DNA of 64,000 nt, from assembly GCA_938092005.1 (NCBI GenBank), contig CALKOU010000014.1, positions 1 to 64,000 on the forward strand, read 5' to 3'. This DNA comes from an uncultured Flavobacteriaceae bacterium (GTDB taxonomy: Bacteria > Bacteroidota > Bacteroidia > Flavobacteriales > Flavobacteriaceae). Positions 7,138 to 16,133 of the stretch are shown piece after piece. Made by a program: the position numbers and the translations under genes. The notes beneath the pieces are model-generated. The model had not been told where the DNA came from. It worked only from the letters and a program-made list of their open reading frames with translations, and made no database searches. How positions within the stretch are numbered: position 1 is the first letter of the stretch; every line of letters begins with the position of its first letter.

Positions 7138-8406
7138 TTAAAGATTTAAGAGTTTATGTCCAAAGGAGCATGATAAACACCTTCTTTGGTTACAGTACGA
7201 TGCTTTTAACTGTATGCACGCCTGACTTTCAAGAGCATCTTCAACTTCCAATCCTAGCTGCCGAAAATTATCGGAATACTGATTTTTTTCCGCAGGAAGC
7301 TGACGGACCCAGTCCAATACCTGTTCTTTTCGTTTGTCTCCCGTATAGCTGTAGTAATGAAATAAAAATGGGAAAACAGTATTTAAAAGCAATAACTGCT
7401 TGAACGATTTTGTCAACGGGCGCTTTTGCTTTTTTGACGGGGTGTTAAAGTGATAATGGGTCTCCCAAAAATAAGTGGTTTTTGCTTCCAAGATCTTGTA
7501 AAGCTCCGCGCTGTTTTTTGCTGCTTGAATTTCTTGCAACAAACGTGGTGTTTTGGACGTAAGGCCTGCCAGTTGTGCCAAACGAATGGTAGGAAAATTT
7601 GCTGGTCTTAAGCGGAAAAAAGCAACTTTTTCTGTAATGGGTTTGAGTTGGTATTTGTGTTGTAAATACAAATAAGTTTTTTGTTGGCTTTTAAAATACT
7701 CATGATCGGAATCAATGTTAAAAAGGTTTGTTTGCCCAAAAAACAAGGCTTCCAGTTCATGCACATCTTCAGCCGATTTAAGTACCGCTTTCCAAGGAAT
7801 AGATAAGGCCATTTGGGCAAACGTAAGCCCATGCTGTTTCAATCCAAAACCCTTTGCTAGCGCAACAAAAAACACCGCTTCCCAATTGTTATTAGTAAGC
7901 GCAAGCCAATGTTGAAACAGTGCTGTTTTTTCCATCAAACGCTCTACATACAAACGTTCCCAAAATTGACATTGTAACATTTTAGAAATTTTGCCGATGC
8001 GGTCAGCGCACAAAATCCATTTTTGATCTTGAAGCAACCAATCCTCATATTTCTGAACAACGTCTTTTGAAATATAATCAGCTAACTGTAGGGTTGGCAT
8101 GGGCTGTTGACTTACGTCATATACGGGCACATCGTACTCCCAAACCACATGCAAGACTACATTATCATAATTTGCATCTGTTTCATGCCGGTGATTAAAC
8201 CAATCGGAAGCCTTAACATGAAGCTCAACATTGCCTACCCATAGCGTATTGTCAAGTTGAATATGTGCTTGAAAAAAATCGGGTCCAGCGTGTGCATTTT
8301 CTTGGCCGGGTTTGACCACAACAAGTTTTTGTCCATCAGTAGTGTATAACGACTGCCGACTAACATATTGTGTTTTCCATAAATAGGCAAGCAATTCTTC
8401 GCGCAC
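7138..8406 (-). CDS. DUF2851 family protein
   Basis: 422 residues. It begins MREELLAYLWKTQY and contains GQENAHAGPDFFQAHI, followed by VGNVELHVKASDWFNHRH. These match the conserved N-terminal block of DUF2851, a Bacteroidota family of unknown function. The acidic/His pattern (AGPDF, VELH) is reminiscent of a nuclease-like core, which is inference only. The C-terminus has four Cys in CNQRRCLSCSFG, a possible metal site. It lies 12 nt downstream of the rhodanese gene and is probably co-transcribed with it. Confidence 0.85.
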   Translation of the reverse strand: MREELLAYLWKTQYVSRQSLYTTDGQKLVVVKPGQENAHAGPDFFQAHIQLDNTLWVGNVELHVKASDWFNHRHETDANYDNVVLHVVWEYDVPVYDVSQQPMPTLQLADYISKDVVQKYEDWLLQDQKWILCADRIGKISKMLQCQFWERLYVERLMEKTALFQHWLALTNNNWEAVFFVALAKGFGLKQHGLTFAQMALSIPWKAVLKSAEDVHELEALFFGQTNLFNIDSDHEYFKSQQKTYLYLQHKYQLKPITEKVAFFRLRPANFPTIRLAQLAGLTSKTPRLLQEIQAAKNSAELYKILEAKTTYFWETHYHFNTPSKKQKRPLTKSFKQLLLLNTVFPFLFHYYSYTGDKRKEQVLDWVRQLPAEKNQYSDNFRQLGLEVEDALESQACIQLKASYCNQRRCLSCSFGHKLLNL

Positions 8407-8418
8407 CTTGTTAAGAGA

Positions 8419-8805
8419 TTACTCCTCCAAATCGCCCTCCCAAGCAAGGACGCCACCTTCAAGATTATAAACGGCTTCAAAACCCATTTGTCCCATAAGT
8501 TGACACGCTTGCCCACTTCTAGCTCCAGAACGACAATACACAAAATAGGCTTTGGATTTATCTAGTGCTTCAATAGATGCCAAAAAATCAGCCCCTCCAC
8601 GAATATCAAAATTAAGAGCATCCTTAATATAACCAGATTCAAATTCTTCTTCTGTTCGTACATCTAGGATTACAGATTCAGGGGTTTGTTGTTGCAATTC
8701 AGCCCACGCTTCGGACGATAATTCATTCATTTGTGTTTGTTTTTTGGGCGAAGACACACATGCTGTTACTAATATTAATATGTAAAAAAAATGGTGTGTT
8801 TTCAT
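8419..8805 (-). CDS. Rhodanese-like domain lipoprotein
   Basis: About 128 residues. The N-terminus is a lipoprotein signal (ILILVTAC, lipobox Cys), followed by a single rhodanese domain with LDVRTEEEFESGYI, active-site loop YFVYCRSGARSG (Cys present) and the closing NLEGGVLAWEG. Rhodaneses transfer or bind sulfur at that Cys. The envelope location suggests a thiol or sulfide-related role. I chose ATG 8803-8805 over the TTG three codons upstream because a -7 box ends 6 nt before this ATG. It is divergent from marR. Confidence 0.88.
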   Translation of the reverse strand: MKTHHFFYILILVTACVSSPKKQTQMNELSSEAWAELQQQTPESVILDVRTEEEFESGYIKDALNFDIRGGADFLASIEALDKSKAYFVYCRSGARSGQACQLMGQMGFEAVYNLEGGVLAWEGDLEE

Positions 8806-8811
8806 TTTGGT

Positions 8812-8819
8812 CAAAGATA
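8812..8819 (-). promoter_or_regulatory. -7 box of the rhodanese gene
   Basis: The minus strand reads TATCTTTG and ends 6 nt before the chosen ATG (8805). It overlaps the alternative TTG start codon, which argues against that start and predicts a near-leaderless transcript. Confidence 0.6.
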
Positions 8820-8834
8820 ATTTAATTTTTTTTA

Positions 8835-8866
8835 TACATTTGTATATACAATAGTTGTTAATACAA
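8835..8866 (+). promoter_or_regulatory. marR promoter with two tandem operator-like palindromes
   Basis: The -7 box TACATTTG (8835-8842) overlaps a perfect 12-bp palindrome TTGTATATACAA (8840-8851). A second copy with identical TTGT/ACAA arms, TTGTTAATACAA (8855-8866), ends on the A of the marR ATG. The centres are 15 bp apart. This is the expected layout for autorepression by the MarR dimer encoded immediately downstream. Confidence 0.7.
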
Positions 8867-9306
8867 TGGTAAATAGACGTTTAGTTGTAGCCATGATGCA
8901 AAAAGGGAATGTGTTTGCGGAGAATATCAACACAACACTGCAAGTTTATGGACTAACGCTTCAACAATTCAATGTGCTTAGAATTTTACGTGGGCGCAAA
9001 GGGGAAGCGGCAAGTTTAGAGAGCATTACAGCAGATATGATACATCGCAGGAGCAACACTTCAAGATTAGTTGATAAGCTCATTGATAAAGCGCTAGCAA
9101 GTCGAGAAGTCTGCCCTGAAAATCGTCGAAAGGTTGATATTTTTATAACTAAAAAAGGATTGCGTTTGCTTGAAAAAATGGAGCCTGCAATTAAAAAAAC
9201 CGAAGAAGATTTGACAGCATCTCTCAACAAAAATGAAATGGATCAATTATTGCAACTATTGGAAAAAATAAAAACAGAATATAAAAACAAAACACTACAA
9301 TTATGA
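8866..9306 (+). CDS. MarR family transcriptional regulator
   Basis: 146 residues with the MarR winged-helix layout: N-terminal dimerisation helix, recognition region (HRRSNTSRLVDKLIDKALASR), then the wing NRRKVDIFITKKGLRLLEK. MarR dimers repress genes by binding short palindromes and are released by small phenolics or oxidation. Two palindromes cover its own promoter and start. Its stop overlaps the yceI start (ATGA at 9303-9306), so regulator and target form one operon. No Cys occurs in the N-terminal helix region; a single Cys at about residue 85 could be redox-active (inference). Confidence 0.92.
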   Translation: MVNRRLVVAMMQKGNVFAENINTTLQVYGLTLQQFNVLRILRGRKGEAASLESITADMIHRRSNTSRLVDKLIDKALASREVCPENRRKVDIFITKKGLRLLEKMEPAIKKTEEDLTASLNKNEMDQLLQLLEKIKTEYKNKTLQL

Positions 9307-9860
9307 AAAAGAAAAATCTAATGATCCTTGCGGCAACAACCCTTTTAAGCTTTGGGGTATCGGCACAAACCGTTGCCATTTCAAATGGTCTTATCAACTG
9401 GAAAGGATCAAAAGTAACAACTGACGCGCATGTGGGTACTATTAACATCAGCAAAGGCGAACTATCCTTTGAAGGAAATACCTTAGTAGGCGGAACGTTT
9501 ACCGTAGATATGAACAGCATTATTTGCACGGATTTATCTGCAAAATCTGCTGCCAGGTTAGTGGGACATTTAAAGTCAGATGACTTTTTTGGTGTAGCAG
9601 AGCATCCAGAAGCATCACTGAAAATAACATCAGTTGTGCCAACAGAAAGCGGTTACAATGTTACGGGTGATTTTACCATTCGTGGTATCACGAACTCCGA
9701 AGCTTTTGTGCTTGTGCTTAACGGAAATAAAGCTACAGCAGATTTAGAAATTGATCGTTCTAAATACAATGTGAAATTTAGGTCAGGTACGTTTTTTGAA
9801 AACCTAGGCGACAAGCTCATCAATGACGCGTTGGAATTAAGTGTAAGCTTTACCTACTAA
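9303..9860 (+). CDS. YceI family periplasmic protein
   Basis: 185 residues with a signal peptide (LLSFGVSAQ) and a YceI-type lipocalin fold: INWKGSKVTTDAHVGTI at the N-terminus, SDDFFGVAEHPEASLKITS in the middle, and the final strand SKYNVKFRSGTFF. YceI proteins bind isoprenoid-like ligands in the periplasm and are often stress-induced. It is translationally coupled to marR by a 4-nt overlap, so expression should follow MarR derepression. The trp promoter begins 5 nt after its stop. Confidence 0.92.
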   Translation: MKKKNLMILAATTLLSFGVSAQTVAISNGLINWKGSKVTTDAHVGTINISKGELSFEGNTLVGGTFTVDMNSIICTDLSAKSAARLVGHLKSDDFFGVAEHPEASLKITSVVPTESGYNVTGDFTIRGITNSEAFVLVLNGNKATADLEIDRSKYNVKFRSGTFFENLGDKLINDALELSVSFTY

Positions 9861-9864
9861 ATCC

Positions 9865-9894
9865 TTGTTTTTTCGTAATCGAATTGTATATTTG
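9865..9894 (+). promoter_or_regulatory. trp operon promoter
   Basis: TTG (9865-9867), 19 nt, then TATATTTG (9887-9894): a complete Bacteroidota -33/-7 promoter. The start of transcription is expected within a few bases of 9900, which is the A of the leader-peptide ATG. Confidence 0.8.
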
Positions 9895-9899
9895 ACCTG

Positions 9900-9941
9900 A
9901 TGAAAAAACAACATACTATTACGCTTTGGTGGATCTCCTAA
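9900..9941 (+). CDS. trpL: trp leader peptide with tandem Trp codons
   Basis: A 13-residue reading frame, MKKQHTITLWWIS, with two adjacent TGG codons at 9927-9932 and a TAA stop. Trp is the rarest residue, so a WW pair directly upstream of trpE and a terminator is diagnostic of a leader peptide that senses charged tRNA-Trp. The ATG lies 5 nt after the -7 box, so the peptide is probably read from a leaderless mRNA. It is too short for routine gene calling. Confidence 0.85.
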   Translation: MKKQHTITLWWIS

Positions 9942-10002
9942 TTGGAGCAGATAAGCGTTTTAGACCACACAAAAGGCTTGTCGTATTGGCAGGCCTTTTT
10001 TT
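9921..10002 (+). terminator. Transcription attenuator of the trp operon
   Basis: Three mutually exclusive helices are visible. 1:2 is ACGCTT (9921-9926) with AAGCGT (9953-9958), flanking the Trp codons. 2:3 is AAGCGTTTT (9953-9961) with AAAAGGCTT (9971-9979), 8 of 9 paired. 3:4 is AAAGGCTTG (9972-9980) with CAGGCCTTT (9990-9998), a 9-bp terminator stem (one G-U pair) running into a T-run to 10002. Ribosome stalling at the Trp codons would block strand 1, favour 2:3 and prevent termination. Confidence 0.82.
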
Positions 10003-10013
10003 ATTTTTAAACC

Positions 10014-11417
10014 ATGACGTATACACTACATACTGATACTTGTGAGCTTTTGACCGACACCATGACCCCGGTGAATATGTATCTCAAAATTAGGGATACC
10101 TATCCCGAAAGTGTGCTGCTCGAAAGTTCCGACTATGGCGCTAACGACAATAGTGTAGCCTATATTTGTTTTAATCCCATTGCATCCTTTAAGGTACATA
10201 ACAAACAAATAACACAACAGTTTCCTGATGGAACATTAGTTGAGACTGCTATCACGGGAAACGTTTCAGTAGTGGATACGTTGGAGGCGTTTGCAAAACG
10301 CTTTGATACAGATCAACAAGAAAGTCGGTTTTTAAGCAACGGGTTGTTTGGATACACTTCCTATGAAGCTGTGCAATATTTCGAAGACATTGAACTCAAC
10401 AAAAAAGAAGGAGACGTAGGTATCCCTGAAATATATTACGCATTGTACCAAAACGTCATTGCTATTAACGTATTTAACAATCAAGCCAAGCTATTTTCAC
10501 ATTGTTATCAAAGCGAAAGCAACCTGAACGAGGTTGTACAGCTATTAAAAGCTCCTGCGCGTGATTCTTTTTCATTCAAAAAAGAAGGAGAACCCACTTC
10601 CAACATGAAAGATGAAGATTTTGTGGAATTGGTCAAAAAGGGCATTCACCATTGTATGCGTGGCGATGTTTTTCAAATTGTGTTATCACGAAGGTTTTCA
10701 CAGCGCTACAGTGGGGATGATTTTAGTTTATATCGTGTATTGCGATCCATAAATCCATCTCCCTACATTTTTTACTTTGACTTTGGGGGCTTTAGGATTT
10801 TTGGAAGCTCGCCTGAAGCACAATTGGTTGTTCAAGATGGTGTTGCTGAAATTCACCCCATTGCTGGAACATTTATTCGAACAGGAAACGACGCACAAGA
10901 CGAGGCTAGAGCAAAGGAATTGGCGCAAGATCTAAAGGAAAATGCCGAGCATATGATGCTGGTAGATTTAGCAAGAAATGATTTGAGCCGTCACGGGCAT
11001 CACGTTACGGTTGAGAAAGATAGAGAAGTGCAGTTTTATTCGCACGTTATTCATTTGGTTTCCAAAGTCACTGGACAAAAGAAGGCAGCTACTTCTACCA
11101 TGCAAATTGTAGCAGACACTTTTCCCGCCGGTACACTGAGCGGTGCGCCCAAACATAGAGCTATGCAACTTATTGAGGATTACGAAACCATAGATCGTTC
11201 CTTTTATGGAGGGGCCATTGGTTTTATTGACTTCAAAGGCAACTACAATCACGCGATTATCATCAGATCATTTTTAAGCAAAAGCAACGTATTGCATTAT
11301 CATGCTGGAGCAGGTGTGGTGTCAAAATCAAATCCTGAGAGCGAATTACAAGAAGTGTACAACAAGCTACGAGCGCTTAACACCGCTATGGACAAAGCAG
11401 AAAAACAATTTTCATGA
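10014..11417 (+). CDS. trpE: Anthranilate synthase component I
   Basis: 467 residues. The chorismate-binding domain has the usual conserved blocks, for example GDVFQIVLSRRFSQRY, HPIAGTFIRTG, LVDLARNDLSRHG and GTLSGAPKHRAMQLI. With the trpG product it converts chorismate and glutamine (or ammonia) to anthranilate. LLESS at residues 35-39 matches the LLES tryptophan feedback site, so allosteric inhibition is probably retained. It is the first structural gene after the attenuator; its stop overlaps trpG (ATGA). Confidence 0.97.
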   Translation: MTYTLHTDTCELLTDTMTPVNMYLKIRDTYPESVLLESSDYGANDNSVAYICFNPIASFKVHNKQITQQFPDGTLVETAITGNVSVVDTLEAFAKRFDTDQQESRFLSNGLFGYTSYEAVQYFEDIELNKKEGDVGIPEIYYALYQNVIAINVFNNQAKLFSHCYQSESNLNEVVQLLKAPARDSFSFKKEGEPTSNMKDEDFVELVKKGIHHCMRGDVFQIVLSRRFSQRYSGDDFSLYRVLRSINPSPYIFYFDFGGFRIFGSSPEAQLVVQDGVAEIHPIAGTFIRTGNDAQDEARAKELAQDLKENAEHMMLVDLARNDLSRHGHHVTVEKDREVQFYSHVIHLVSKVTGQKKAATSTMQIVADTFPAGTLSGAPKHRAMQLIEDYETIDRSFYGGAIGFIDFKGNYNHAIIIRSFLSKSNVLHYHAGAGVVSKSNPESELQEVYNKLRALNTAMDKAEKQFS

Positions 11418-11974
11418 ACATAATAGTTATTGACAATTACGATTCATTCACCTTTAACTTGGTGCATTATTTAGAAGAATTAGACTGCACGGTAACGGTA
11501 AAGCGAAACGACCAATTTGATTTGGGTGAGATTGCCCATTACGACAAAATCGTGCTATCACCAGGACCAGGAATTCCAGATGAAGCTGGATTATTAAAAG
11601 CCGTAATTAAAAAATATGCCAAAACAAAGCCCATGCTTGGCGTGTGTTTGGGGCATCAAGCCATTGCCGAAGTTTTTGGGGGAACACTTTCAAACCTTAC
11701 AACTGTTTTTCACGGGGTGGCAAGTTCCATTTCCGTAACACAAGAAGATCCGCTTTTTAAAGGGCTTCCTGCATCATTTGACGTTGGACGCTATCATTCT
11801 TGGGTGGTCAACAAACCACTACCCGAAGGGTTTGTATTGTTAGCAGAAGAAGAAAACGGTCAGGTGATGGCCTTTAAACATGATACCTACCCTATTTATG
11901 GTGTACAATTCCATCCAGAATCGGTGTTGACACCAAACGGAAAGCAACTACTTAAAAACTGGGTTACGTTATGA
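11414..11974 (+). CDS. trpG: Anthranilate synthase component II (glutamine amidotransferase)
   Basis: 186 residues, class I glutamine amidotransferase: N-terminal NYDSFTFNLVHYL, oxyanion strand LSPGPGIPDEAG, nucleophile Cys in GVCLGHQA, and the His/Glu pair in GVQFHPESVLT. It supplies ammonia to TrpE. The start overlaps the trpE stop and the stop overlaps the trpD start, both as ATGA, indicating translational coupling. It is a stand-alone subunit, not fused to trpD. A shared role with p-aminobenzoate synthesis cannot be excluded. Confidence 0.96.
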   Translation: MNIIVIDNYDSFTFNLVHYLEELDCTVTVKRNDQFDLGEIAHYDKIVLSPGPGIPDEAGLLKAVIKKYAKTKPMLGVCLGHQAIAEVFGGTLSNLTTVFHGVASSISVTQEDPLFKGLPASFDVGRYHSWVVNKPLPEGFVLLAEEENGQVMAFKHDTYPIYGVQFHPESVLTPNGKQLLKNWVTL

Positions 11975-12966
11975 AAGAAATATTAACACGACTAACCCAA
12001 CACGAAAAGCTATCGCAGCAAGAAGCTAAAGAAGCTTTACTGCATATCGGTAGCGGAGCCGCAGACCCCTATCAAGTCACCGCTTTTTTAAGCGTTTATA
12101 TGATGCGTAGTATTACGGTGAATGAATTAGCAGGGTTTCGAGATGCGCTGCTGGAGCTATGCATCTCCGTAGATCTAACGGCATACAATCCCATTGATTT
12201 ATGCGGCACAGGTGGCGATGGAAAAGACACCTTTAACATCTCTACACTTGCTTCTTTTGTTACGGCAGGCGCAGGTATTCACGTAGCAAAACACGGGAAT
12301 TACGGTGTTTCGTCTTCTTGCGGATCAAGTAATGTGATGGAACATTTAGGTATTCGTTTTTCTAGCGATCCTGATTTTTTAGAACGTTGCATCGACCAAG
12401 CTGGTATTTGTGTTTTGCATGCGCCATTGTTTCACCCAGCCATGAAGCATGTTGCCCCCATAAGACGAGCCTTACAATTAAAAACATTCTTTAACATGTT
12501 AGGCCCCTTGGTGAATCCATGCATGCCCAAGCGACAAATTGTTGGTGTTTTTAACCTAGCATTATTACGTATGTATGGGTATCTGTTTCAAAATTCTGAC
12601 AAACAATTTTGTGTTTTACATGCCTTAGATGGGTATGATGAAATATCATTAACTGGTGCCACTAAAGCCATCACAAAACATGGTGAACACTTAATACGCC
12701 CTGCTGATTTTGGGCTAAAGCCGCTTACGGCCAAAGCTATTGGCGGCGGAAACAGCGTTGAAGATGCAGCAGCCATTTTCACCGCTGTACTAAACGACGA
12801 AGCCTCAACTGCCCAAAAGCAAGTGGTATGTGCCAATGCTGGTACTGCTATTGCAACTGCATTAGACATCACACCTGCAGAAGGCTACGCCAGAGCACAA
12901 GCGTCTATTGCGTCCAAAAAGGCATTGGGTGCCTTTACCAAACTATTAGAATTAAGCAAAGCATGA
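11971..12966 (+). CDS. trpD: Anthranilate phosphoribosyltransferase
   Basis: 331 residues. It shows the PRPP/Mg site CGTGGDGKDTFNIST, the KHGNYGVSSSCGSSNVMEHLG block and FHPAMKHVAPIRRAL, with LGPLVNPC further on. It joins anthranilate to PRPP to give phosphoribosyl-anthranilate. It overlaps trpG upstream and trpC downstream by 4 nt each. Confidence 0.97.
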   Translation: MKEILTRLTQHEKLSQQEAKEALLHIGSGAADPYQVTAFLSVYMMRSITVNELAGFRDALLELCISVDLTAYNPIDLCGTGGDGKDTFNISTLASFVTAGAGIHVAKHGNYGVSSSCGSSNVMEHLGIRFSSDPDFLERCIDQAGICVLHAPLFHPAMKHVAPIRRALQLKTFFNMLGPLVNPCMPKRQIVGVFNLALLRMYGYLFQNSDKQFCVLHALDGYDEISLTGATKAITKHGEHLIRPADFGLKPLTAKAIGGGNSVEDAAAIFTAVLNDEASTAQKQVVCANAGTAIATALDITPAEGYARAQASIASKKALGAFTKLLELSKA

Positions 12967-13748
12967 GTATTCTAGCCAAAATAGTTGCAGATCAACGCAA
13001 AGAAATTGCGTTAAAAAAAGAAGTTGTTGCTGTAGAACAATTGCAATCCATGCCCTTGTATGAACGAAAAACCATTTCGTTTGCTGATGCTATTAAAAAG
13101 ACTCCACTAGGAATAGTAGCGGAACACAAAAGGCGTTCTCCTTCAAAACCGCAAATAAAATTGCAATCTAGAGCAGCTGAAGTGGCAAAAGGCTACGAGC
13201 ATGCCGGAGTAGCGGCTATGTCGGTGCTCACCAACGGACAATATTTTGGCGGTTCGCTAGAAGATTTACTTTTAGCACGTGCTGCAACTAACCTACCCCT
13301 TTTGCGAAAAGAATTCATCGTGGATACTTATCAAATTCATGAAGCAAAAGCTTACGGAGCAGATGCTATTTTATTGATTGCCTCCTGTCTTACAGCCGAG
13401 GAAACAAACCAACTTGCACAAACAGCAAAGCAAATTGGGTTAGATGTTTTATTGGAAGTGCACAACAAAGCAGAACTCGATCAGTCTCCGCTATCATATG
13501 TAGATGTTGTTGGTGTAAATAACCGAAACCTTAAAGACTTTAGCGTTGACCTCAATACTAGCGTATCCTTAGTAAAGCACATCCCCACAGACAAGGTGAA
13601 AATATCCGAAAGTGGCATTTCATCACACGAAGCAATGACAATCCTTCACGAAGCTGGATTTGATGGTTTTTTGATGGGAGAACATTTTATGTTAGCTGAT
13701 TTGCCAGGAGAAGCTGCACAACAATTTATTCAAACATACACATCATGA
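12963..13748 (+). CDS. trpC: Indole-3-glycerol phosphate synthase
   Basis: 261 residues from ATG 12963, beginning MSILAKIVADQRKEIALKKE. It is a TIM barrel with catalytic Lys in EHKRRSPSKP, the substrate lysine in LPLLRKEFIVD, VGVNNRNLKDF and ISESGISS. The frame is open further upstream (to 12828), but the ATGA overlap with trpD at 12963-12966 fixes the start. It closes the indole ring from CdRP. Confidence 0.96.
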   Translation: MSILAKIVADQRKEIALKKEVVAVEQLQSMPLYERKTISFADAIKKTPLGIVAEHKRRSPSKPQIKLQSRAAEVAKGYEHAGVAAMSVLTNGQYFGGSLEDLLLARAATNLPLLRKEFIVDTYQIHEAKAYGADAILLIASCLTAEETNQLAQTAKQIGLDVLLEVHNKAELDQSPLSYVDVVGVNNRNLKDFSVDLNTSVSLVKHIPTDKVKISESGISSHEAMTILHEAGFDGFLMGEHFMLADLPGEAAQQFIQTYTS

Positions 13749-14353
13749 AGTGGAAAGTATGTGGTATGCGAGAAGTTAAAAATGTAGCTGAAATCGTTTC
13801 GCTTCAACCAGATTTTATGGGCTTCATTTTGTGGGAGGGCTCAAAGCGGTATTGTCCAAACCCACCCGAAATACCAAAAGATATTTCAAAAGTAGGGGTC
13901 TTTGTCGATGCAACTTTGGAAGCTATTGAAAGTGACATTAAGGCTTACAAGCTTGATGCTGTGCAATTGCATGGCAATGAATCGCCTGCTGTTTGCCGTG
14001 CGTTGCAAGGAAAAGCGCAAGTCATTAAAGCATTTGGCGTAGGGGCTGATTTCGACTTTGAAAAGCTAACGGACTACCTTCCCTATTGCGATTTTTTCTT
14101 GTTCGACACCAAAGGCCCTATGCCTGGAGGGAACGGAACTTGTTTTGATTGGTCGTTGTTGAATAACTATCCTTTTGACTTGCCGTTTTTAATTAGTGGC
14201 GGAATAGGGTTAGCAGAAGTTGACAAGATTAACGAACTTCGCCAAGCAGACTTACCCGTTTATGCCGTAGATGTAAACAGTAAGTTTGAAATTGCACCAG
14301 CATATAAAAATGCAGGAGAACTAAAAGAATTTAAAGAAAAATTAGCGCTATGA
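13745..14353 (+). CDS. trpF: Phosphoribosylanthranilate isomerase
   Basis: 202 residues. Cys7 in KVCGMRE is the catalytic base and the Asp in [13 protein letters not shown] the catalytic acid; VQLHGNE and LISGGIG complete the phosphate site. It catalyses the Amadori rearrangement between TrpD and TrpC. It is a separate gene (not a trpCF fusion), with ATGA overlaps on both sides. Confidence 0.96.
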   Translation: MKWKVCGMREVKNVAEIVSLQPDFMGFILWEGSKRYCPNPPEIPKDISKVGVFVDATLEAIESDIKAYKLDAVQLHGNESPAVCRALQGKAQVIKAFGVGADFDFEKLTDYLPYCDFFLFDTKGPMPGGNGTCFDWSLLNNYPFDLPFLISGGIGLAEVDKINELRQADLPVYAVDVNSKFEIAPAYKNAGELKEFKEKLAL

Positions 14354-15534
14354 GTACATATCATGCAGATGAAAAAGGGTATTATGGAGACTTTGGAGGA
14401 GCTTACATTCCCGAAATGCTTTACCCAAACGTAGAGGAATTACGCCAAAACTATTTGGAAATTACCAGTCAACCCGACTTTAAAGCCGAGTTTGACCAAT
14501 TATTGAAAGACTATGTAGGACGTCCTACACCGCTTTATTTCGCTTCCCGTTTATCGGAAAAGTACAACACAAAGATTTACTTAAAACGAGAAGACTTGTG
14601 TCATACTGGAGCGCATAAAATCAATAACACCATCGGGCAAATTCTATTGGCAAAGCGCCTTGGAAAAAACCGCATTATAGCCGAAACAGGGGCAGGACAG
14701 CACGGCGTTGCAACCGCTACTGTTTGTGCGCTAATGGGTATTGAGTGTATTGTGTACATGGGAGCACTTGACATCAAGCGTCAAGCACCCAATGTAGCAC
14801 GCATGAAAATGCTAGGGGCTGAAGTAAGACCTGCTCAATCGGGAAGTAAAACCTTAAAGGATGCCACAAACGAGGCCATTCGTGACTGGATTAATAACCC
14901 TGTAGATACGCATTATATCATTGGGTCTGTGGTAGGGCCACACCCCTACCCTGACATGGTGGCGCGTTTTCAAGCCATTATCAGTGAGGAGTGTAAAACA
15001 CAACTTCAAGAAGCTGAAGGGCGTGATTACCCCGATCATGTAATTGCATGTGTAGGTGGTGGAAGTAATGCTGCTGGTATTTATTATCATTACCTAGACG
15101 ACCCACGTGTAAATATAATCGCTGTTGAAGCTGCCGGGAAAGGCATTGACTCAGGAGAAAGCGCAGCTACATCCGCATTAGGTAAAGAAGGTATTATACA
15201 TGGGAGCAAAACATTGTTGATGCAAACTCCAGATGGGCAAATTACAGAACCCTACTCTATTTCAGCAGGCTTAGACTATCCGGGTGTCGGACCCATGCAT
15301 GCGCATTTATACAGAACGCAACGGGCTGAATTTGTTTCTATTCCCGACCAAGAGGCTATGGACTGGGGACTAACCCTTTCCCAAATGGAAGGTATTATTC
15401 CAGCTATCGAAACAGCCCACGCATTTGCAGTTTTGGATGAGCGTAAATTTGAGCCAAACGATGTGCTTTTGTTTAACTGCTCGGGGCGTGGGGATAAAGA
15501 TTTAGAAACGTTTATTGATTACTTCAAGCTATAG
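14350..15534 (+). CDS. trpB: Tryptophan synthase beta chain
   Basis: 394 residues. The PLP lysine lies in [11 protein letters not shown], followed by [19 protein letters not shown], the phosphate cup VGGGSNAAG, and [12 protein letters not shown]. It makes tryptophan from indole and serine. Its start overlaps trpF. The expected partner trpA is not next; mscL lies between them. Confidence 0.97.
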   Translation: MSTYHADEKGYYGDFGGAYIPEMLYPNVEELRQNYLEITSQPDFKAEFDQLLKDYVGRPTPLYFASRLSEKYNTKIYLKREDLCHTGAHKINNTIGQILLAKRLGKNRIIAETGAGQHGVATATVCALMGIECIVYMGALDIKRQAPNVARMKMLGAEVRPAQSGSKTLKDATNEAIRDWINNPVDTHYIIGSVVGPHPYPDMVARFQAIISEECKTQLQEAEGRDYPDHVIACVGGGSNAAGIYYHYLDDPRVNIIAVEAAGKGIDSGESAATSALGKEGIIHGSKTLLMQTPDGQITEPYSISAGLDYPGVGPMHAHLYRTQRAEFVSIPDQEAMDWGLTLSQMEGIIPAIETAHAFAVLDERKFEPNDVLLFNCSGRGDKDLETFIDYFKL

Positions 15535-15644
15535 CTTTAAAAAAAATTGTACTTTAGTTTTTGAATCAGTCCCAATCTTTTTCAAAAACGAATAAACTTT
15601 ACTATTTGAGGATGAATTTGCGCGGGATTTTAAATACCAAAATC

Positions 15645-16055
15645 ATGAACGAGTTCAAAAAATTCATAAGTAAAGGAAACGTAATCGAAATGGCAGTGGG
15701 GCTAATTATGGCTACCTATTTCGGAGCCATTGTCAAATCTTTAGTAAACGATATCATCATGCCACCCGTTGGAAAGCTTATTGGCGGTGTCGATTTTGCT
15801 TCTTTTAAATACGTCATTCAGCCAGCTATTGAAGCAGATGGCGTTGCCGAAATCGCAATTCGATATGGCATGTTTATCAATACGATTATTACCTTTTTTA
15901 TTGTTGCGTTTGCCATTTTTATGGTTGTAAAATTTTACAACAGGATCAAAGAACGTTTAGCCAAGGAAGAAGCCGAGGCACCTGCTGCACCGCCCAAACC
16001 TTCAAATGAAGAGGTGTTGCTTTCCGAAATCCGTGATTTGCTCAAGAAAAAGTAG
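15645..16055 (+). CDS. mscL: Large-conductance mechanosensitive channel MscL
   Basis: 136 residues from ATG 15645 (MNEFKKFISKGNVIEMAVGL). It has two membrane helices with the gate-lining AVGLIMATYFGAIVKSLVNDIIMPP, a periplasmic loop and a charged C-terminal bundle. It releases solutes under hypo-osmotic shock. The frame is open back to 15561, but family alignment and the canonical N-terminal amphipathic helix fix the start. It sits between trpB and trpA on the same strand, 110 nt after trpB. That spacing and a TACTTTAG near -7 box at 15550-15557 suggest partly independent expression. Confidence 0.93.
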   Translation: MNEFKKFISKGNVIEMAVGLIMATYFGAIVKSLVNDIIMPPVGKLIGGVDFASFKYVIQPAIEADGVAEIAIRYGMFINTIITFFIVAFAIFMVVKFYNRIKERLAKEEAEAPAAPPKPSNEEVLLSEIRDLLKKK

Positions 16056-16073
16056 CGGGTATCCTTTTTTTTG

Positions 16074-16104
16074 TTGTTTAAGCATCTGTAAAAGAGTACT
16101 TTTG
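16074..16104 (+). promoter_or_regulatory. Internal promoter for trpA
   Basis: TTG (16074-16076), 20 nt, then TACTTTTG (16097-16104): a full -33/-7 match. It ends 29 nt before the trpA ATG. It would let trpA be transcribed without passing the trp attenuator. Confidence 0.65.
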
Positions 16105-16133
16105 AACTTTCAAATAAAGACACCCTTTATTGT

